A DNA stretch of 52,893 nt, taken from the NCBI GenBank assembly GCA_017883235.1, contig JADGNY010000032.1, positions 1 through 52,893 of the forward strand. The letters are read 5' to 3'. The notes under the pieces are model-generated. The model had not been told where the DNA came from. It saw nothing but the letters and a program-made list of their open reading frames with translations, and did not search any database. Positions 26,275 through 34,425 of the stretch are shown in pieces. The stretch comes from Thermoanaerobaculia bacterium. Lineage in GTDB: Bacteria > Acidobacteriota > Thermoanaerobaculia > Gp7-AA8. Each line of letters begins with the position of its first letter. Within the stretch, counting starts at the first letter, position 1. Both the position numbers and the translations under genes were made by a program.

Positions 26275-27572
26275 GGATGTTGTTCTCCGGCTGGCGGCGG
26301 TGGGAGTGGGGCGCCGGCGGCAAGTTCGAGGGCGGCAAGGGCATCGTTCGCCGCGCCGAGCGCGTCGACGTATTGGCTCTCGGCCGCGAGGAGCGTCCGT
26401 TTGGCGTCGAGAAGGTCGAGGGCGGAAGAGCCGCCAAGCCCGTAGCTGACCGATGCGATGCGATAGACCTCCTGGGCCTGGGGCAGGAGGTGATCGCGGA
26501 TGAACGCTGCTTGTCTTAGTGAGGTTGACGCGTTGGTGTAGGCGGTCTGTATGTCGAGACTGACTTGGGCTCGGATGTCGGCAAGATTCGCGGCGAGCTC
26601 CTCTTCCCGATGTTTCGCCGCCGCCACTTCGCCGCGCTGATGCTGCCAGAAGAAGAGCGGGACGCTGAAGCCGGCGGCGGTGGTGAAGCTCGCCGGCGCT
26701 CCGTCCGGGGCATTGCGAGTGACGCTGAGGTTGACGTCCGGCAGCCAGAACTCGCCGGCCAGTTTCGTCGCGGTCTTCGCTCCCTGCTGTTGGGCCAGGA
26801 GCGTGGAAATCTCCGGCCGCGACGCCTCCGCGAGTTTCTCCAGCGATTCGATCGCGGCGATCCGTCCTGGCACTTCGAGGGTCGTAGTGGTCTCGAGCGG
26901 AGCACCGCCGGTTCTGCCGAGGACGCGGTTGAGTGCCGCGCGCGCCGTGGCGATGGCGCGGTCGCTGGCGAAGAGGTCATTCTCGGCCTGCGCCAGATCG
27001 GTCTCCGCCTTGACCACGTCGACGCGCGCAACCGTGCCGCCGAGGAAGCGCGCCTGCGTCTTCTTCACGAAATCGGACGCAAGCTCCTTGCTCTGCTGCA
27101 GATCGTCGCGGTGCCGCAGCGCCACCAGGATCGCGTCGTACGACTGTGCGGCCTGCGAGGCCACCTGCTGGCGCAACTGCGTGAGATTGAATTCCGCCGC
27201 GCGCAAGTCGGCCGTGGCCACGTCGCGGCGCAATCCCCGCTTGCCCGGAAACGGAAGCGTGATCCCGAATCCCTGGTCGCTGCCGTTGCGGGAAGCGGGA
27301 TTGAGAATGTGGCTCTGTCCGGCGACGTCGGCGACAAAGGTCGGATCGGCGAACGCCGCTGCGGTGACCACATTCGCACGCGCCTCTTCCACCTGCGCGC
27401 GCGCCGCGGCAAGTGTCGGGTTGCGCGCGAGCGCCTCGTCGATGGCCTGCTGGCGGGAAAGCCGCAGCGTCTCGAGCGTTTGTGCCGAGGCGGCGGCAGC
27501 AACGAACAACAACGTCACGGACCAGATCCGGGACCGTTTCAAGAATGGGGTTCCACCACGATGTGGTGTCAT
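26271..27572 (-). CDS. Outer-membrane efflux channel, TolC/CzcC family
   Basis: Encodes 433 residues. A signal peptide (SVTLLFVAAAASAQ) is followed by two OEP repeats: ATRNPTLAAARAQVEEARAN in the form ALARNPTLAAARAQVEEARA, and a second half with LDIQTAYTNASTSLRQAAFI. GAGGAGCTTC precedes the ATG. It is the first of the three pump genes, read from the small gene at 27899 downwards, and forms the trimeric channel that carries metal across the outer membrane. Confidence 0.95.
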   Translation of the reverse strand: MTPHRGGTPFLKRSRIWSVTLLFVAAAASAQTLETLRLSRQQAIDEALARNPTLAAARAQVEEARANVVTAAAFADPTFVADVAGQSHILNPASRNGSDQGFGITLPFPGKRGLRRDVATADLRAAEFNLTQLRQQVASQAAQSYDAILVALRHRDDLQQSKELASDFVKKTQARFLGGTVARVDVVKAETDLAQAENDLFASDRAIATARAALNRVLGRTGGAPLETTTTLEVPGRIAAIESLEKLAEASRPEISTLLAQQQGAKTATKLAGEFWLPDVNLSVTRNAPDGAPASFTTAAGFSVPLFFWQHQRGEVAAAKHREEELAANLADIRAQVSLDIQTAYTNASTSLRQAAFIRDHLLPQAQEVYRIASVSYGLGGSSALDLLDAKRTLLAAESQYVDALGAANDALAALELAAGAPLPPPPAGEQHP

Positions 27573-27614
27573 GAAGCTCCTCGCGAGTCGTCTTCGGTGA
27601 AAAGAGAGACGGCG

Positions 27615-27899
27615 TTACGCGGCGGGAGGAGCGCGCGAGGGGAGGGGGCAGGCGGCGCCGAGGGAGCGATGATGCGGCGCGACGGCGACGAAGAGATCGG
27701 TGACGACGACAGGTGCGACGAGATTGATCCGGACGACGGTGATCTGCTGGGCCGCTACCGCGCACATCGCGCAGACAGCGGGGCTGGCGATGCCGGCGCC
27801 CTCAGCGCTGTTTCCGGCGAGCGGATGCGTGTGAATCACCGGCTCTGCGACGATGATCGTCGCCAGGAGCAGGAGAATCGCCAACCTCATGAATCGCAT
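27615..27899 (-). CDS. Small exported CxxC protein upstream of metal pump (DUF2946-like)
   Basis: Encodes 94 residues from an ATG at 27899 (85 or so from a second ATG at 27890). A signal or membrane segment (MRLAILLLLATIIVAEP) is followed by IHTHPL and the CAMC motif, then a hydrophobic segment INLVAPVVVTDLFVAVA. Short proteins of this type commonly precede metal-efflux operons. The His and Cys residues could bind metal, but this is inference. It lies 42 bases before the TolC-type gene on the same strand and is probably the first gene of the operon. Confidence 0.7.
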   Translation of the reverse strand: MRFMRLAILLLLATIIVAEPVIHTHPLAGNSAEGAGIASPAVCAMCAVAAQQITVVRINLVAPVVVTDLFVAVAPHHRSLGAACPLPSRAPPAA

Positions 27900-28042
27900 C
27901 GCTCTCAGAACACACGCCAATTCGCCCGAGTGGGATGAAATTCCAACCGCCTGCAGGAATCGACCACTTGTAGCAAGAAAACGACAGGTCGCCTCGAATC
28001 GACTCATCCACTAATCTACTGGTCTACTAGTCTACCGACCCC

Positions 28043-28336
28043 ATGGCCTGGCGCATCGACAAGCAAGCAGACGGCAGGTTCGCCATCTACTCCAGCCGGA
28101 TCGGCGACTACATCGTCATCGACGCAGATGAGGCGGAGATCGAGCGGATCTACGCCGAGAAGGGCGTCAAGGTCTACCTCGCCAGCGCCCGTGCCCAGAT
28201 GACGACGCGGGTTACGCCGGTGGCCGCGGAGGGTGAGGAGAAGATCGCAGCGAGCAGACTCCGGGGCTCGACGCCGAAGGAAGGGAAGGTACCGATTGGG
28301 GTGACTGGGTTCACAATGAGCGACGATGAGTCTTGA
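28043..28336 (+). CDS. Hypothetical protein
   Basis: Encodes 97 residues. The first 55 look globular and beta-rich (DKQADGRFAIYSSRIGDYIV, then DADEAEIERIYAEKGVKVYL); the rest is charged and probably disordered. There is no signal peptide. I do not recognise a family. It starts divergently from the metal-efflux operon, 143 bases from its first ATG, after a short run of CTACT repeats. Confidence 0.6.
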   Translation: MAWRIDKQADGRFAIYSSRIGDYIVIDADEAEIERIYAEKGVKVYLASARAQMTTRVTPVAAEGEEKIAASRLRGSTPKEGKVPIGVTGFTMSDDES

Positions 28337-28389
28337 ATGACTCGGCTTTCGGCAACTCACTCTGATCATTCAGCAATCTACATTCGACA

Positions 28390-29547
28390 TTGAACATTCA
28401 ACATTTGTTTCAGGCATCGACGCCCCCGACCGCCGTCGACTTCTCTCCCGTCGCCGTCACCTTCCAGGCGATCGGTACCCTTCTGCTCGCTCTCGTCCTC
28501 GGCCAGATCGCGCGGACCTTCGGCTGGCGCTACGTCCGCCGCTGGGCCTGGGCGTGGGGTGCGATGTTCGTGGCCGTCATGGCCGTGCGGATTCACATCA
28601 CCACGTCCAGTCCCTGGCCGTGGTGGCTGATCTATCTGCTGGCGCAGTGGCTGTTCCTTTTCCTGCTCTTCGCCGGTTGCCGCGATCTGGTCGACGATCC
28701 GCTGCCGGTGAAGGTCCTCGGCTATCTCGTTCCGCTCGCTGTTGCGGCGGCGATCTTCCTCGTCGTTGCCGCTCCCGACTTCGGCGCGCTGTTCATCATC
28801 GAGGCGGCCATCGTCGGCATCGTCATCTTCATCTGCTACCTGGTCCTCGGGCGCATCGAGCTCCACTCGGTGGCGTGGCACATGCTGCGCGTTCCGCTGG
28901 CGCTTCTCGGCATCCTGTACTTCGCTTACGTGCCGTTGTACGCGCTCCAGCGGCGGGGAATCGTCATTCCCTATCTGGACTCCTCTTCGCTTGCCGATCT
29001 CCTCGCGGCAATTCTCCTCGGATACGGGATGGTGCTCATCGCCGCGGAGGCCGCGCATCGCGAGTTGACGGACGCGGTTGCGGCGCTGCAGACCGCGCGC
29101 GATCAGCTTGCCATCAAAGCGAACACGGACCCGTTGACCGCCGCCTTGTCGCGCCACGCCTTCCACGCCATGCCGCGCGAAATGAGCGGCGTGGTGATGA
29201 TGGTCGACGTCGACCGGCTCAAACAGATCAACGACGCCGAGGGGCACGAGGCGGGCGACGAAGCAATCCGTACCGTCGCCAACGCCATCCGCAAACGCGT
29301 CCGCGCCGACGATCTCCTCTTCCGCTGGGGCGGCGACGAGTTCCTGGTGGTCATGCCGCATTCGCCGCTCGACCTGGTCATGCAGAGATTCGCGACGCTG
29401 GACCACGGCATCACCACGCCACGCGGCACGACGCTGACCGTGTCATGGGGCGCGGCGGCCTTCCCGCACGCCGATCAGATCGACGACGCGATCCGCGAAG
29501 CGGATCGGGCGATGTACGAGCGGAAGGCGAGGGCGCGGGCGAGTTGA
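28390..29547 (+). CDS. Membrane-bound diguanylate cyclase (GGDEF)
   Basis: Encodes up to 385 residues. The first half has about six transmembrane helices (for example FQAIGTLLLALVLGQIART, LIYLLAQWLFLFLLFAGCRD). The GGDEF domain begins near residue 240 with NTDPLTAALSRHAF. The active site WGGDEFLVVM is intact, and an RxxD (RADD) I-site five residues before it predicts product inhibition. It makes cyclic di-GMP in response to an unknown membrane signal. The start is uncertain: no ATG is available, so TTG at 28390 or 28405 must be used. A dispersed repeat follows the stop. Confidence 0.9.
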   Translation: MNIQHLFQASTPPTAVDFSPVAVTFQAIGTLLLALVLGQIARTFGWRYVRRWAWAWGAMFVAVMAVRIHITTSSPWPWWLIYLLAQWLFLFLLFAGCRDLVDDPLPVKVLGYLVPLAVAAAIFLVVAAPDFGALFIIEAAIVGIVIFICYLVLGRIELHSVAWHMLRVPLALLGILYFAYVPLYALQRRGIVIPYLDSSSLADLLAAILLGYGMVLIAAEAAHRELTDAVAALQTARDQLAIKANTDPLTAALSRHAFHAMPREMSGVVMMVDVDRLKQINDAEGHEAGDEAIRTVANAIRKRVRADDLLFRWGGDEFLVVMPHSPLDLVMQRFATLDHGITTPRGTTLTVSWGAAAFPHADQIDDAIREADRAMYERKARARAS

Positions 29548-29548
29548 A

Positions 29549-29617
29549 CTGCGGCTTCGCCGCGTTGTCTGCGCTTCGCGCGTTGTCGGTTGTCTGCGCC
29601 CTGCGGGGCGCGTGGTC
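29549..29617 (+). repeat. GACAAC/TTCG-hairpin repeat, copy D
   Basis: Begins two bases after the diguanylate cyclase stop. It reads GCGGCTTCGCCGCGTTGTC, then GCGCTTCGCGCG and CCCTGCGGGG hairpins separated by GTTGTC units. Confidence 0.65.
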
Positions 29618-29648
29618 AGGAGACAACCTCTCCGGGACGGCGCTGGAG

Positions 29649-30260
29649 CTATTTCGGGGGTCTGAGAGCATTCTTGATGTATCCGACAGCATCCGTGAAG
29701 TTGGAGACGAATCGACATCCAGCACCGGAGAGCTCTTCGGACACGGCGGGATCAACAAACGCTTTGAAATCCTGGCTGATGAAGCATTTCCGTTCATCGC
29801 TTTTCTCAGCATGTGATGTTACCGAGGCGAGAACGAGGGTGTCTTGCGATGACAGCGAAAGGTTGAGCTCATGCCACCGCGCCATCCGGAGTACTTCACC
29901 AGTCAGAGGAATCGTGATGCCACGCTCTTCGACCGCCTGTACCGCCGCTTCGAGTCGATGCCTCGCTTCTTGTTCACCCGCGACAAGGGCAGTAATGACG
30001 TCCGTGGATTGCGCGCTCAATCCGCGAAAGGGCTCGGAGCGTGAGATCTCACGGATGTGTTTCCTAAGCGAGTCCTGAAACGTTCGACGCTCTGCCGCAC
30101 GCCGCTGCAAGGTGAACCGTGCTTCCGCCGCAGAAAAGGCCGGCAACGCCAGAGTGATCGCCCCGGCCTTGGCGAAATCGAGGATCAACTCGCAGCTATC
30201 GCATCTCTCCTGCAGATATGCGAGCTCAATGAGAAAATTTGTCTCGACGTAGACGATCAC
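29649..30260 (-). CDS. PIN-domain protein (VapC-like)
   Basis: Encodes 203 residues from a GTG at 30260, chosen because it overlaps the upstream stop (GTGA) and begins exactly at the first PIN strand, VIVYVETNFLIELAYLQE. Acidic residues expected for a PIN nuclease are seen there and in FSAAEARF, and in LSSQDTLVLASV with SQD and the later SHAEKSDERKCFISQDFKAF. It is larger than typical VapC toxins (about 130 residues). It is likely a Mg-dependent RNase, but its target is unknown. Lower GC than the surroundings suggests transfer. Confidence 0.75.
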   Translation of the reverse strand: MIVYVETNFLIELAYLQERCDSCELILDFAKAGAITLALPAFSAAEARFTLQRRAAERRTFQDSLRKHIREISRSEPFRGLSAQSTDVITALVAGEQEARHRLEAAVQAVEERGITIPLTGEVLRMARWHELNLSLSSQDTLVLASVTSHAEKSDERKCFISQDFKAFVDPAVSEELSGAGCRFVSNFTDAVGYIKNALRPPK

Positions 30261-30694
30261 GCGGCGAGATTCAATCGCACGTAGCCATTGCGTACGGAGT
30301 CGGCGAGGCCGGACTCCACTAACCATGGATTCCCGGATTCCGGCACGATGCCGTCCACTAGATCTTCCAACCAGGCTTGGATCAGCATCTCAAAGCCGCT
30401 CTTGCCGAGCGTATCGAGCGGTATGTTGAGTCTCGACAGATACGTTTGAAGCTCTGAGGCGGTATCGGCTTCAAAATCAGGATTTCCTGGTTCTGCCACC
30501 GGCCGGCGCCAGAGATACAAATGGTCTCGCAACGCCAATAGAAAATACTCTGTCGGCTGTATCTGGACGCGCGCAAGGATATTTCGTAGAAAACGCGCCG
30601 CCCACTCGGGAGAGCGTGCGGGGGTATTTCGCGCTTCCACGAGAAGCTGGATTCCCCGCCCCGGTTTCTCGACTGTGAAATCGACTTCCGACAT
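30257..30694 (-). CDS. Possible PD-(D/E)XK-like protein paired with PIN gene
   Basis: Encodes 145 residues, with GAAGG before the ATG at 30694. The segment GIQLLVEARNTPAR followed by WAARFLRNILARVQIQPTEYFLLALRDHLYLWRR (split here only by description) resembles small nuclease-fold proteins in which E-x-R/K and a later YFLLAL strand form the core. The fold assignment is tentative. Its stop overlaps the start of the PIN gene, giving a two-gene operon. It could be the partner or antitoxin of the PIN protein, or a second nuclease. Confidence 0.6.
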   Translation of the reverse strand: MSEVDFTVEKPGRGIQLLVEARNTPARSPEWAARFLRNILARVQIQPTEYFLLALRDHLYLWRRPVAEPGNPDFEADTASELQTYLSRLNIPLDTLGKSGFEMLIQAWLEDLVDGIVPESGNPWLVESGLADSVRNGYVRLNLAA

Positions 30695-30727
30695 ATCGCC
30701 TTCATTCTACTCGCATTCAATAGCGAT

Positions 30728-30895
30728 TCAGACCCTTCTGCGCGTCTTCGCCGCCGCCTTCTCCGTCACGAACTCCTTCTTCAGAGGAAAGGGAATCGAG
30801 TCACGGCTGAGCTCGCGGAATGCCGAGCGGGCCTCGGCGAGCGTGACGTGCTTTCCTTCCTGGTGAGGGTTTGCGATTGAGCGGACTTTTGCCAC
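30728..30895 (-). CDS. Small hypothetical protein with helicase-like tail
   Basis: An open frame of 55 residues from a GTG at 30895, without a good ribosome binding site. It contains LAEARSAFRELSRDSIPFPL, a natural-looking segment. Its last 12 residues (TEKAAAKTRRRV) are identical to the C-terminus of the DEAD-box helicase encoded at 31055-32257, and the last 37 bases differ at only about four positions. It is either a genuine small gene that captured a tail or a remnant of a helicase paralog. Confidence 0.4.
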   Translation of the reverse strand: MAKVRSIANPHQEGKHVTLAEARSAFRELSRDSIPFPLKKEFVTEKAAAKTRRRV

Positions 30896-30976
30896 GCAAA
30901 TAGATTAGCACGCCGGGATCCGAAGTCATGCGCTGCGGCGCGTTAGCCGGACCGAAGTGGCCCCAAAGCCAATACA

Positions 30977-31054
30977 ACCGACCACGCGCCCCGCAGGGCG
31001 CAGACAACCGACAACGCGGCGAAGCCGAAGACAACGCGCCGCGAAGCGGCGCAG
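30977..31054 (-). repeat. GACAAC/TTCG-hairpin repeat, copy E
   Basis: Directly abuts the stop codon of the DEAD-box helicase at 31055. In gene orientation it reads CGCTTCGCGGCG, GTTGTC, GGCTTCGCC, GTTGTCGGTTGTC and CCCTGCGGGG, the same order as copy D. Confidence 0.7.
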
Positions 31055-32257
31055 TTAAACCCTTCTCCGCGTCTTCGCCGCCGCTTTCTCCGTCTCCACC
31101 CACGGCTCGATTCCTGGTGCGGTACATCGCGCAATCTTTTCGCCGAGGATCTCTTCGATCTGGCGAACCATGGGCACGTCCTGCCAGGAGACGATGGTCG
31201 AGACGATGCCCAGCGCGGCGCCGCGGGCGGTGCGGCCGGCGCGGTGGACGTAGTCGTCGGCGTTCTCGGGGATATCAAAGTTGATGACGTGCTCGATGCC
31301 GGGGACGTCGATGCCGCGGCCGGCGATGTCGGTGGCGACGAGGATGCGGTGCTGCCCCTGGCGAAATCCGGCCAGCGCTTCGACGCGGCGTCCCTGTGAA
31401 CGGTCGGCGTGGATGCGCGAGACCGGATGTCCGCGGCGTTGGAGGATGTGGTACAGCCACTCGGCGTCGATCTTCCGCCGCACGAAGACGAGCGTGCTCC
31501 CCAGCTCTTCGGTGAGGAGGGTGATCAGGCAGTTGCGCTTGTCTTCTTCCTTGACGAGGTACAGCCGGTGGGTGATGCCCTCCGCGGCGCCCCCCTCGGG
31601 GGTGATATCGATGCGCACGGGGTCGTGCATGAACTCCTTGGCGATCATCTCGATGGAGTCGGGCATCGTGGCCGAGAACATCATCGTGCGGCGGTTGCGC
31701 GGCAGCAGACGCAGGATGTCGCGCATCTGCGGGAGAAAGCCGAGGTCGAGCATGTGGTCGGCTTCATCGAGGACGAGCTCTTCGATGGCGTCAAGCTTGA
31801 CGTGCCGCTGCCGGACGTGATCCAGCAGACGCCCCGGCGTGGCCACGATGATGTCCGGCTCGCCGCGCAACGCATCGGTCTGCGGCTGCATCTTCACGCC
31901 GCCGATGACGCAGGCCGTATTGAGCTCGTGCTTGACGCCGAAGACGTCGAGAAACGCTTTCGTCTGCAGCGCGATCTCACGCGTCGGCGAAAGGATCAGG
32001 CCGCGCACGCCGCGGCCGTGCGTGAGGCGTTCCGCCAGCGGCAGGCAGAATGCGGCCGTCTTGCCGGAGCCGGTCTGGGCAAGGCCGATGACGTCGCGCC
32101 CTTCGAGCGCGAGCGGGATGACGGCGGCCTGGATGGGAGTCGGATTCTGAAAGCCGATCTTCGTCACGATGTCGAGGATCGGCGCGCTCAGGCCGAGGGA
32201 GGAGAAAGGCTTGTCGGTCGTGGAGACCGGGTGTTGCGGGATCGCTCGAGAGAACAT
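31055..32257 (-). CDS. DEAD-box RNA helicase (RhlE-like)
   Basis: Encodes 400 residues with the full set of motifs: Q motif FSSLGLSAPILD...NPTPIQ, motif I AQTGSGKT, Ia PTREIALQ, Ib TPGRLLDH, II DEAD, III SAT, IV LVFVRRK, V ATDIAGRGID and VI HRAGRTAR. The short basic tail (EKAAAKTRRRV) is typical of RNA-binding extensions. It unwinds RNA in ribosome assembly or RNA decay. Its start touches the stop of the DUF2784 gene with no gap, so both may be one transcript. Confidence 0.96.
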   Translation of the reverse strand: MFSRAIPQHPVSTTDKPFSSLGLSAPILDIVTKIGFQNPTPIQAAVIPLALEGRDVIGLAQTGSGKTAAFCLPLAERLTHGRGVRGLILSPTREIALQTKAFLDVFGVKHELNTACVIGGVKMQPQTDALRGEPDIIVATPGRLLDHVRQRHVKLDAIEELVLDEADHMLDLGFLPQMRDILRLLPRNRRTMMFSATMPDSIEMIAKEFMHDPVRIDITPEGGAAEGITHRLYLVKEEDKRNCLITLLTEELGSTLVFVRRKIDAEWLYHILQRRGHPVSRIHADRSQGRRVEALAGFRQGQHRILVATDIAGRGIDVPGIEHVINFDIPENADDYVHRAGRTARGAALGIVSTIVSWQDVPMVRQIEEILGEKIARCTAPGIEPWVETEKAAAKTRRRV

Positions 32258-32608
32258 TCAGTGAAACACTTTCCTATAAACCGCGACGTTGACCGCGATG
32301 ACGAACACGGCGATGGTGAATTCCATCCCGCGAGTGAGGCCTTGAGGGTAAATCAGACGGAAGATGTGATGGGCGACGAAGCCGCCATCATATCCAGCAG
32401 CGCCCGCTCTGCGCAGCATTGCATTTTCGAGGATCGTGAGCGGGCAGATCCAGCCCCCGATCTCGATCAACGCTCCCCAGATCGCCGCCGGCAGATGAAC
32501 CCACTTGAGCGCCGGCCACCGGAGCACGAGAAAGCCGCCCGCGATGACGAAGATGATGAATGCGAAATGGATGACGGCGGCGAGCGTTGCCGCCGACTGA
32601 TAGAACAT
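32258..32608 (-). CDS. DUF2784 family membrane protein
   Basis: Encodes 116 residues from an ATG at 32608; the in-frame ATG at 32638 would run into the divergent gene. Three to four transmembrane helices are evident: TLAAVIHFAFIIFVIAGGFL, an AAIWGALIEIGGWICPLTIL helix with the conserved GWICPLT motif of DUF2784, and FTIAVFVIAVNVAVYRKVF. Function is unknown. It lies directly before the helicase gene and 28 bases from the divergent phosphatase gene. Confidence 0.85.
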   Translation of the reverse strand: MFYQSAATLAAVIHFAFIIFVIAGGFLVLRWPALKWVHLPAAIWGALIEIGGWICPLTILENAMLRRAGAAGYDGGFVAHHIFRLIYPQGLTRGMEFTIAVFVIAVNVAVYRKVFH

Positions 32609-32636
32609 TGCAGGTTGAACCCTATACTTCCGCGCC

Positions 32637-34367
32637 ATGAAACGGCTTCTCCCCCTCGTTCTCTTCCTTGCCGCGTTTGCCACCTTCGCGGCGGACTCTC
32701 AACCGGTTCATGTTTTCGTGGTCGGGACGACCGATCTGCATGGATCGTATGACAGTCATGTCGCTTCGAAGAATGCGCCAGCATACGGCGGGCTGCCGCT
32801 GATCGCGGGATATCTCGAAATACTGCGCGCCAATCATGAACGTGTCATCGTCGTCGACTCCGGCGATCTTTTCCAGGGGACGCTGGAATCGAACTTCTTC
32901 GAAGGGGAACCGGTCGTCAAAGGGTACAACGCCCTCGGATACGCCGCCGCGGCCGTTGGGAATCACGAGTTCGACTATGGTCCCATCGGTCCCGATTCCG
33001 TGGCCCGTCTGCCGGGCCAGGACTCCCTCGGTGCACTGAAGAAGAACGCCAAAGAGGCGAAGTTCCCGTTCCTCTCGGCGAACCTGACGGAGAAGGCGAC
33101 GGGCAAGACGCCGTCGTGGGCGAAGCGCTACACGATCGTAGACGCCGGCGGCGTGAAGGTCGGCATCATCGGTCTCTCCACGCCGGAGACGCCGGCAGTC
33201 ACGACCTCGGCGAACGTGGCCACGCTTGCGTTCGGCGATCCGGTGGCGGCGACGGTGAGCGCGGCAAAGGAGCTTCGCGCCGCCGGCGCCGAAGCGATCG
33301 TGGTCATCGCGCACATGGGCGGCCGCTGCAGGAACATCGAGCTGAATCCGGAGGACTCATCGAGTTGCGAGAAGGATCAGGAGGCGATGCGGTTTCTCCA
33401 GGCGCTGCCGAAGGGGACGATCGACGCCTACTTCGCCGGCCATACGCACTCGCAGATGCGTCACTACATCAATGGTGTTCCGGCGCTGCAGCCGTCACCG
33501 AACGGCCGCGAGATCGCCATCCTCGACATGACCATCGACCCGTCGCAGCACAAGGTGACGAAGACGGAGATGGGACCGCTGACGATGATCTGCGCGCAGG
33601 TTTACGAGAAGACGGAGACGTGCGATCCGAAGAAGGCGCCTGCCGGCGCATCGCTCGTGCCGCGTATGTTCGAGGGGAAGGCCGTCACCGAGGCGCCAAA
33701 GGTCGCCGCCATCTTCAAGCCGTATCTCGAACAGGTCGCGGCGAAGAAACAGCAGGATCTCGGCATCCGCACCACCGACCGATTCAAGCGCGCCTACTAC
33801 CGCGAGTCGCCGCTCGGCGATCTGCTGACGGATGCGATGCGTACATACATGAAGGCCGACGTCGCCTTCCTCAACTCGGGCGGCATCCGCACCGATCTGC
33901 CGGCAGGGGCGCTTATCTACGCGAATCTGTTCGACGTCTCGCCGTTCGATAACTTCCCGGCGGTCGTGACGATGACCGGCGCTGAGTTGCGGCGCATGCT
34001 GGAGATCACGTCGGTCGGCGGAGGACGCGGGATCCTGCAGACCAGCGGACTCCGTTACACGTTCGACGAAGGGCGCGATGCCGATAAGCCGGCGGCGCAA
34101 CGGAATCGTCTCACTGAGGTTGCGCTGGCCGACGGACATCCGCTCGATCCGGCAGGGCTCTACCGCGTGGCGACGGTCGATTTCCTCGTCACCGGCGAGG
34201 GGCTCGATCCGGTGATGAAACAAATTCCCCCCGAGCGGGTGAAAGTCGACTACGTCCTGCCGATCCGCGAGCTGCTGATCGATGCTCTCAAAGCGATGCC
34301 GCAGCCATTGGTGCCGAAGTTGGATGGAAGGATCAGTGTGTTGAATCCTGTGGGGAGCGGGGAGTAG
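32637..34367 (+). CDS. Exported 5'-nucleotidase / UshA-like phosphatase
   Basis: Encodes 576 residues with a signal peptide (MKRLLPLVLFLAAFATFA). The metallophosphatase domain shows TTDLHGSYDSH, DSGDLFQGT, VGNHEFDYG and GHTHSQ, which bind two metal ions. The C-terminal 5'-nucleotidase domain (ESPLGDLLTDAMRTYMKADV, NSGGIRTDLPAG) binds the nucleotide base. It works in the periplasm on nucleotides or sugar nucleotides. A decayed copy of its last 165 bases is at 42339-42505. Confidence 0.95.
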   Translation: MKRLLPLVLFLAAFATFAADSQPVHVFVVGTTDLHGSYDSHVASKNAPAYGGLPLIAGYLEILRANHERVIVVDSGDLFQGTLESNFFEGEPVVKGYNALGYAAAAVGNHEFDYGPIGPDSVARLPGQDSLGALKKNAKEAKFPFLSANLTEKATGKTPSWAKRYTIVDAGGVKVGIIGLSTPETPAVTTSANVATLAFGDPVAATVSAAKELRAAGAEAIVVIAHMGGRCRNIELNPEDSSSCEKDQEAMRFLQALPKGTIDAYFAGHTHSQMRHYINGVPALQPSPNGREIAILDMTIDPSQHKVTKTEMGPLTMICAQVYEKTETCDPKKAPAGASLVPRMFEGKAVTEAPKVAAIFKPYLEQVAAKKQQDLGIRTTDRFKRAYYRESPLGDLLTDAMRTYMKADVAFLNSGGIRTDLPAGALIYANLFDVSPFDNFPAVVTMTGAELRRMLEITSVGGGRGILQTSGLRYTFDEGRDADKPAAQRNRLTEVALADGHPLDPAGLYRVATVDFLVTGEGLDPVMKQIPPERVKVDYVLPIRELLIDALKAMPQPLVPKLDGRISVLNPVGSGE

Positions 34368-34425
34368 CTGTTGCGGGCAGCCCAGGATGACCGTGAAGTG
34401 ACGTGAGAGTAGTCTGCCAGTGCGT

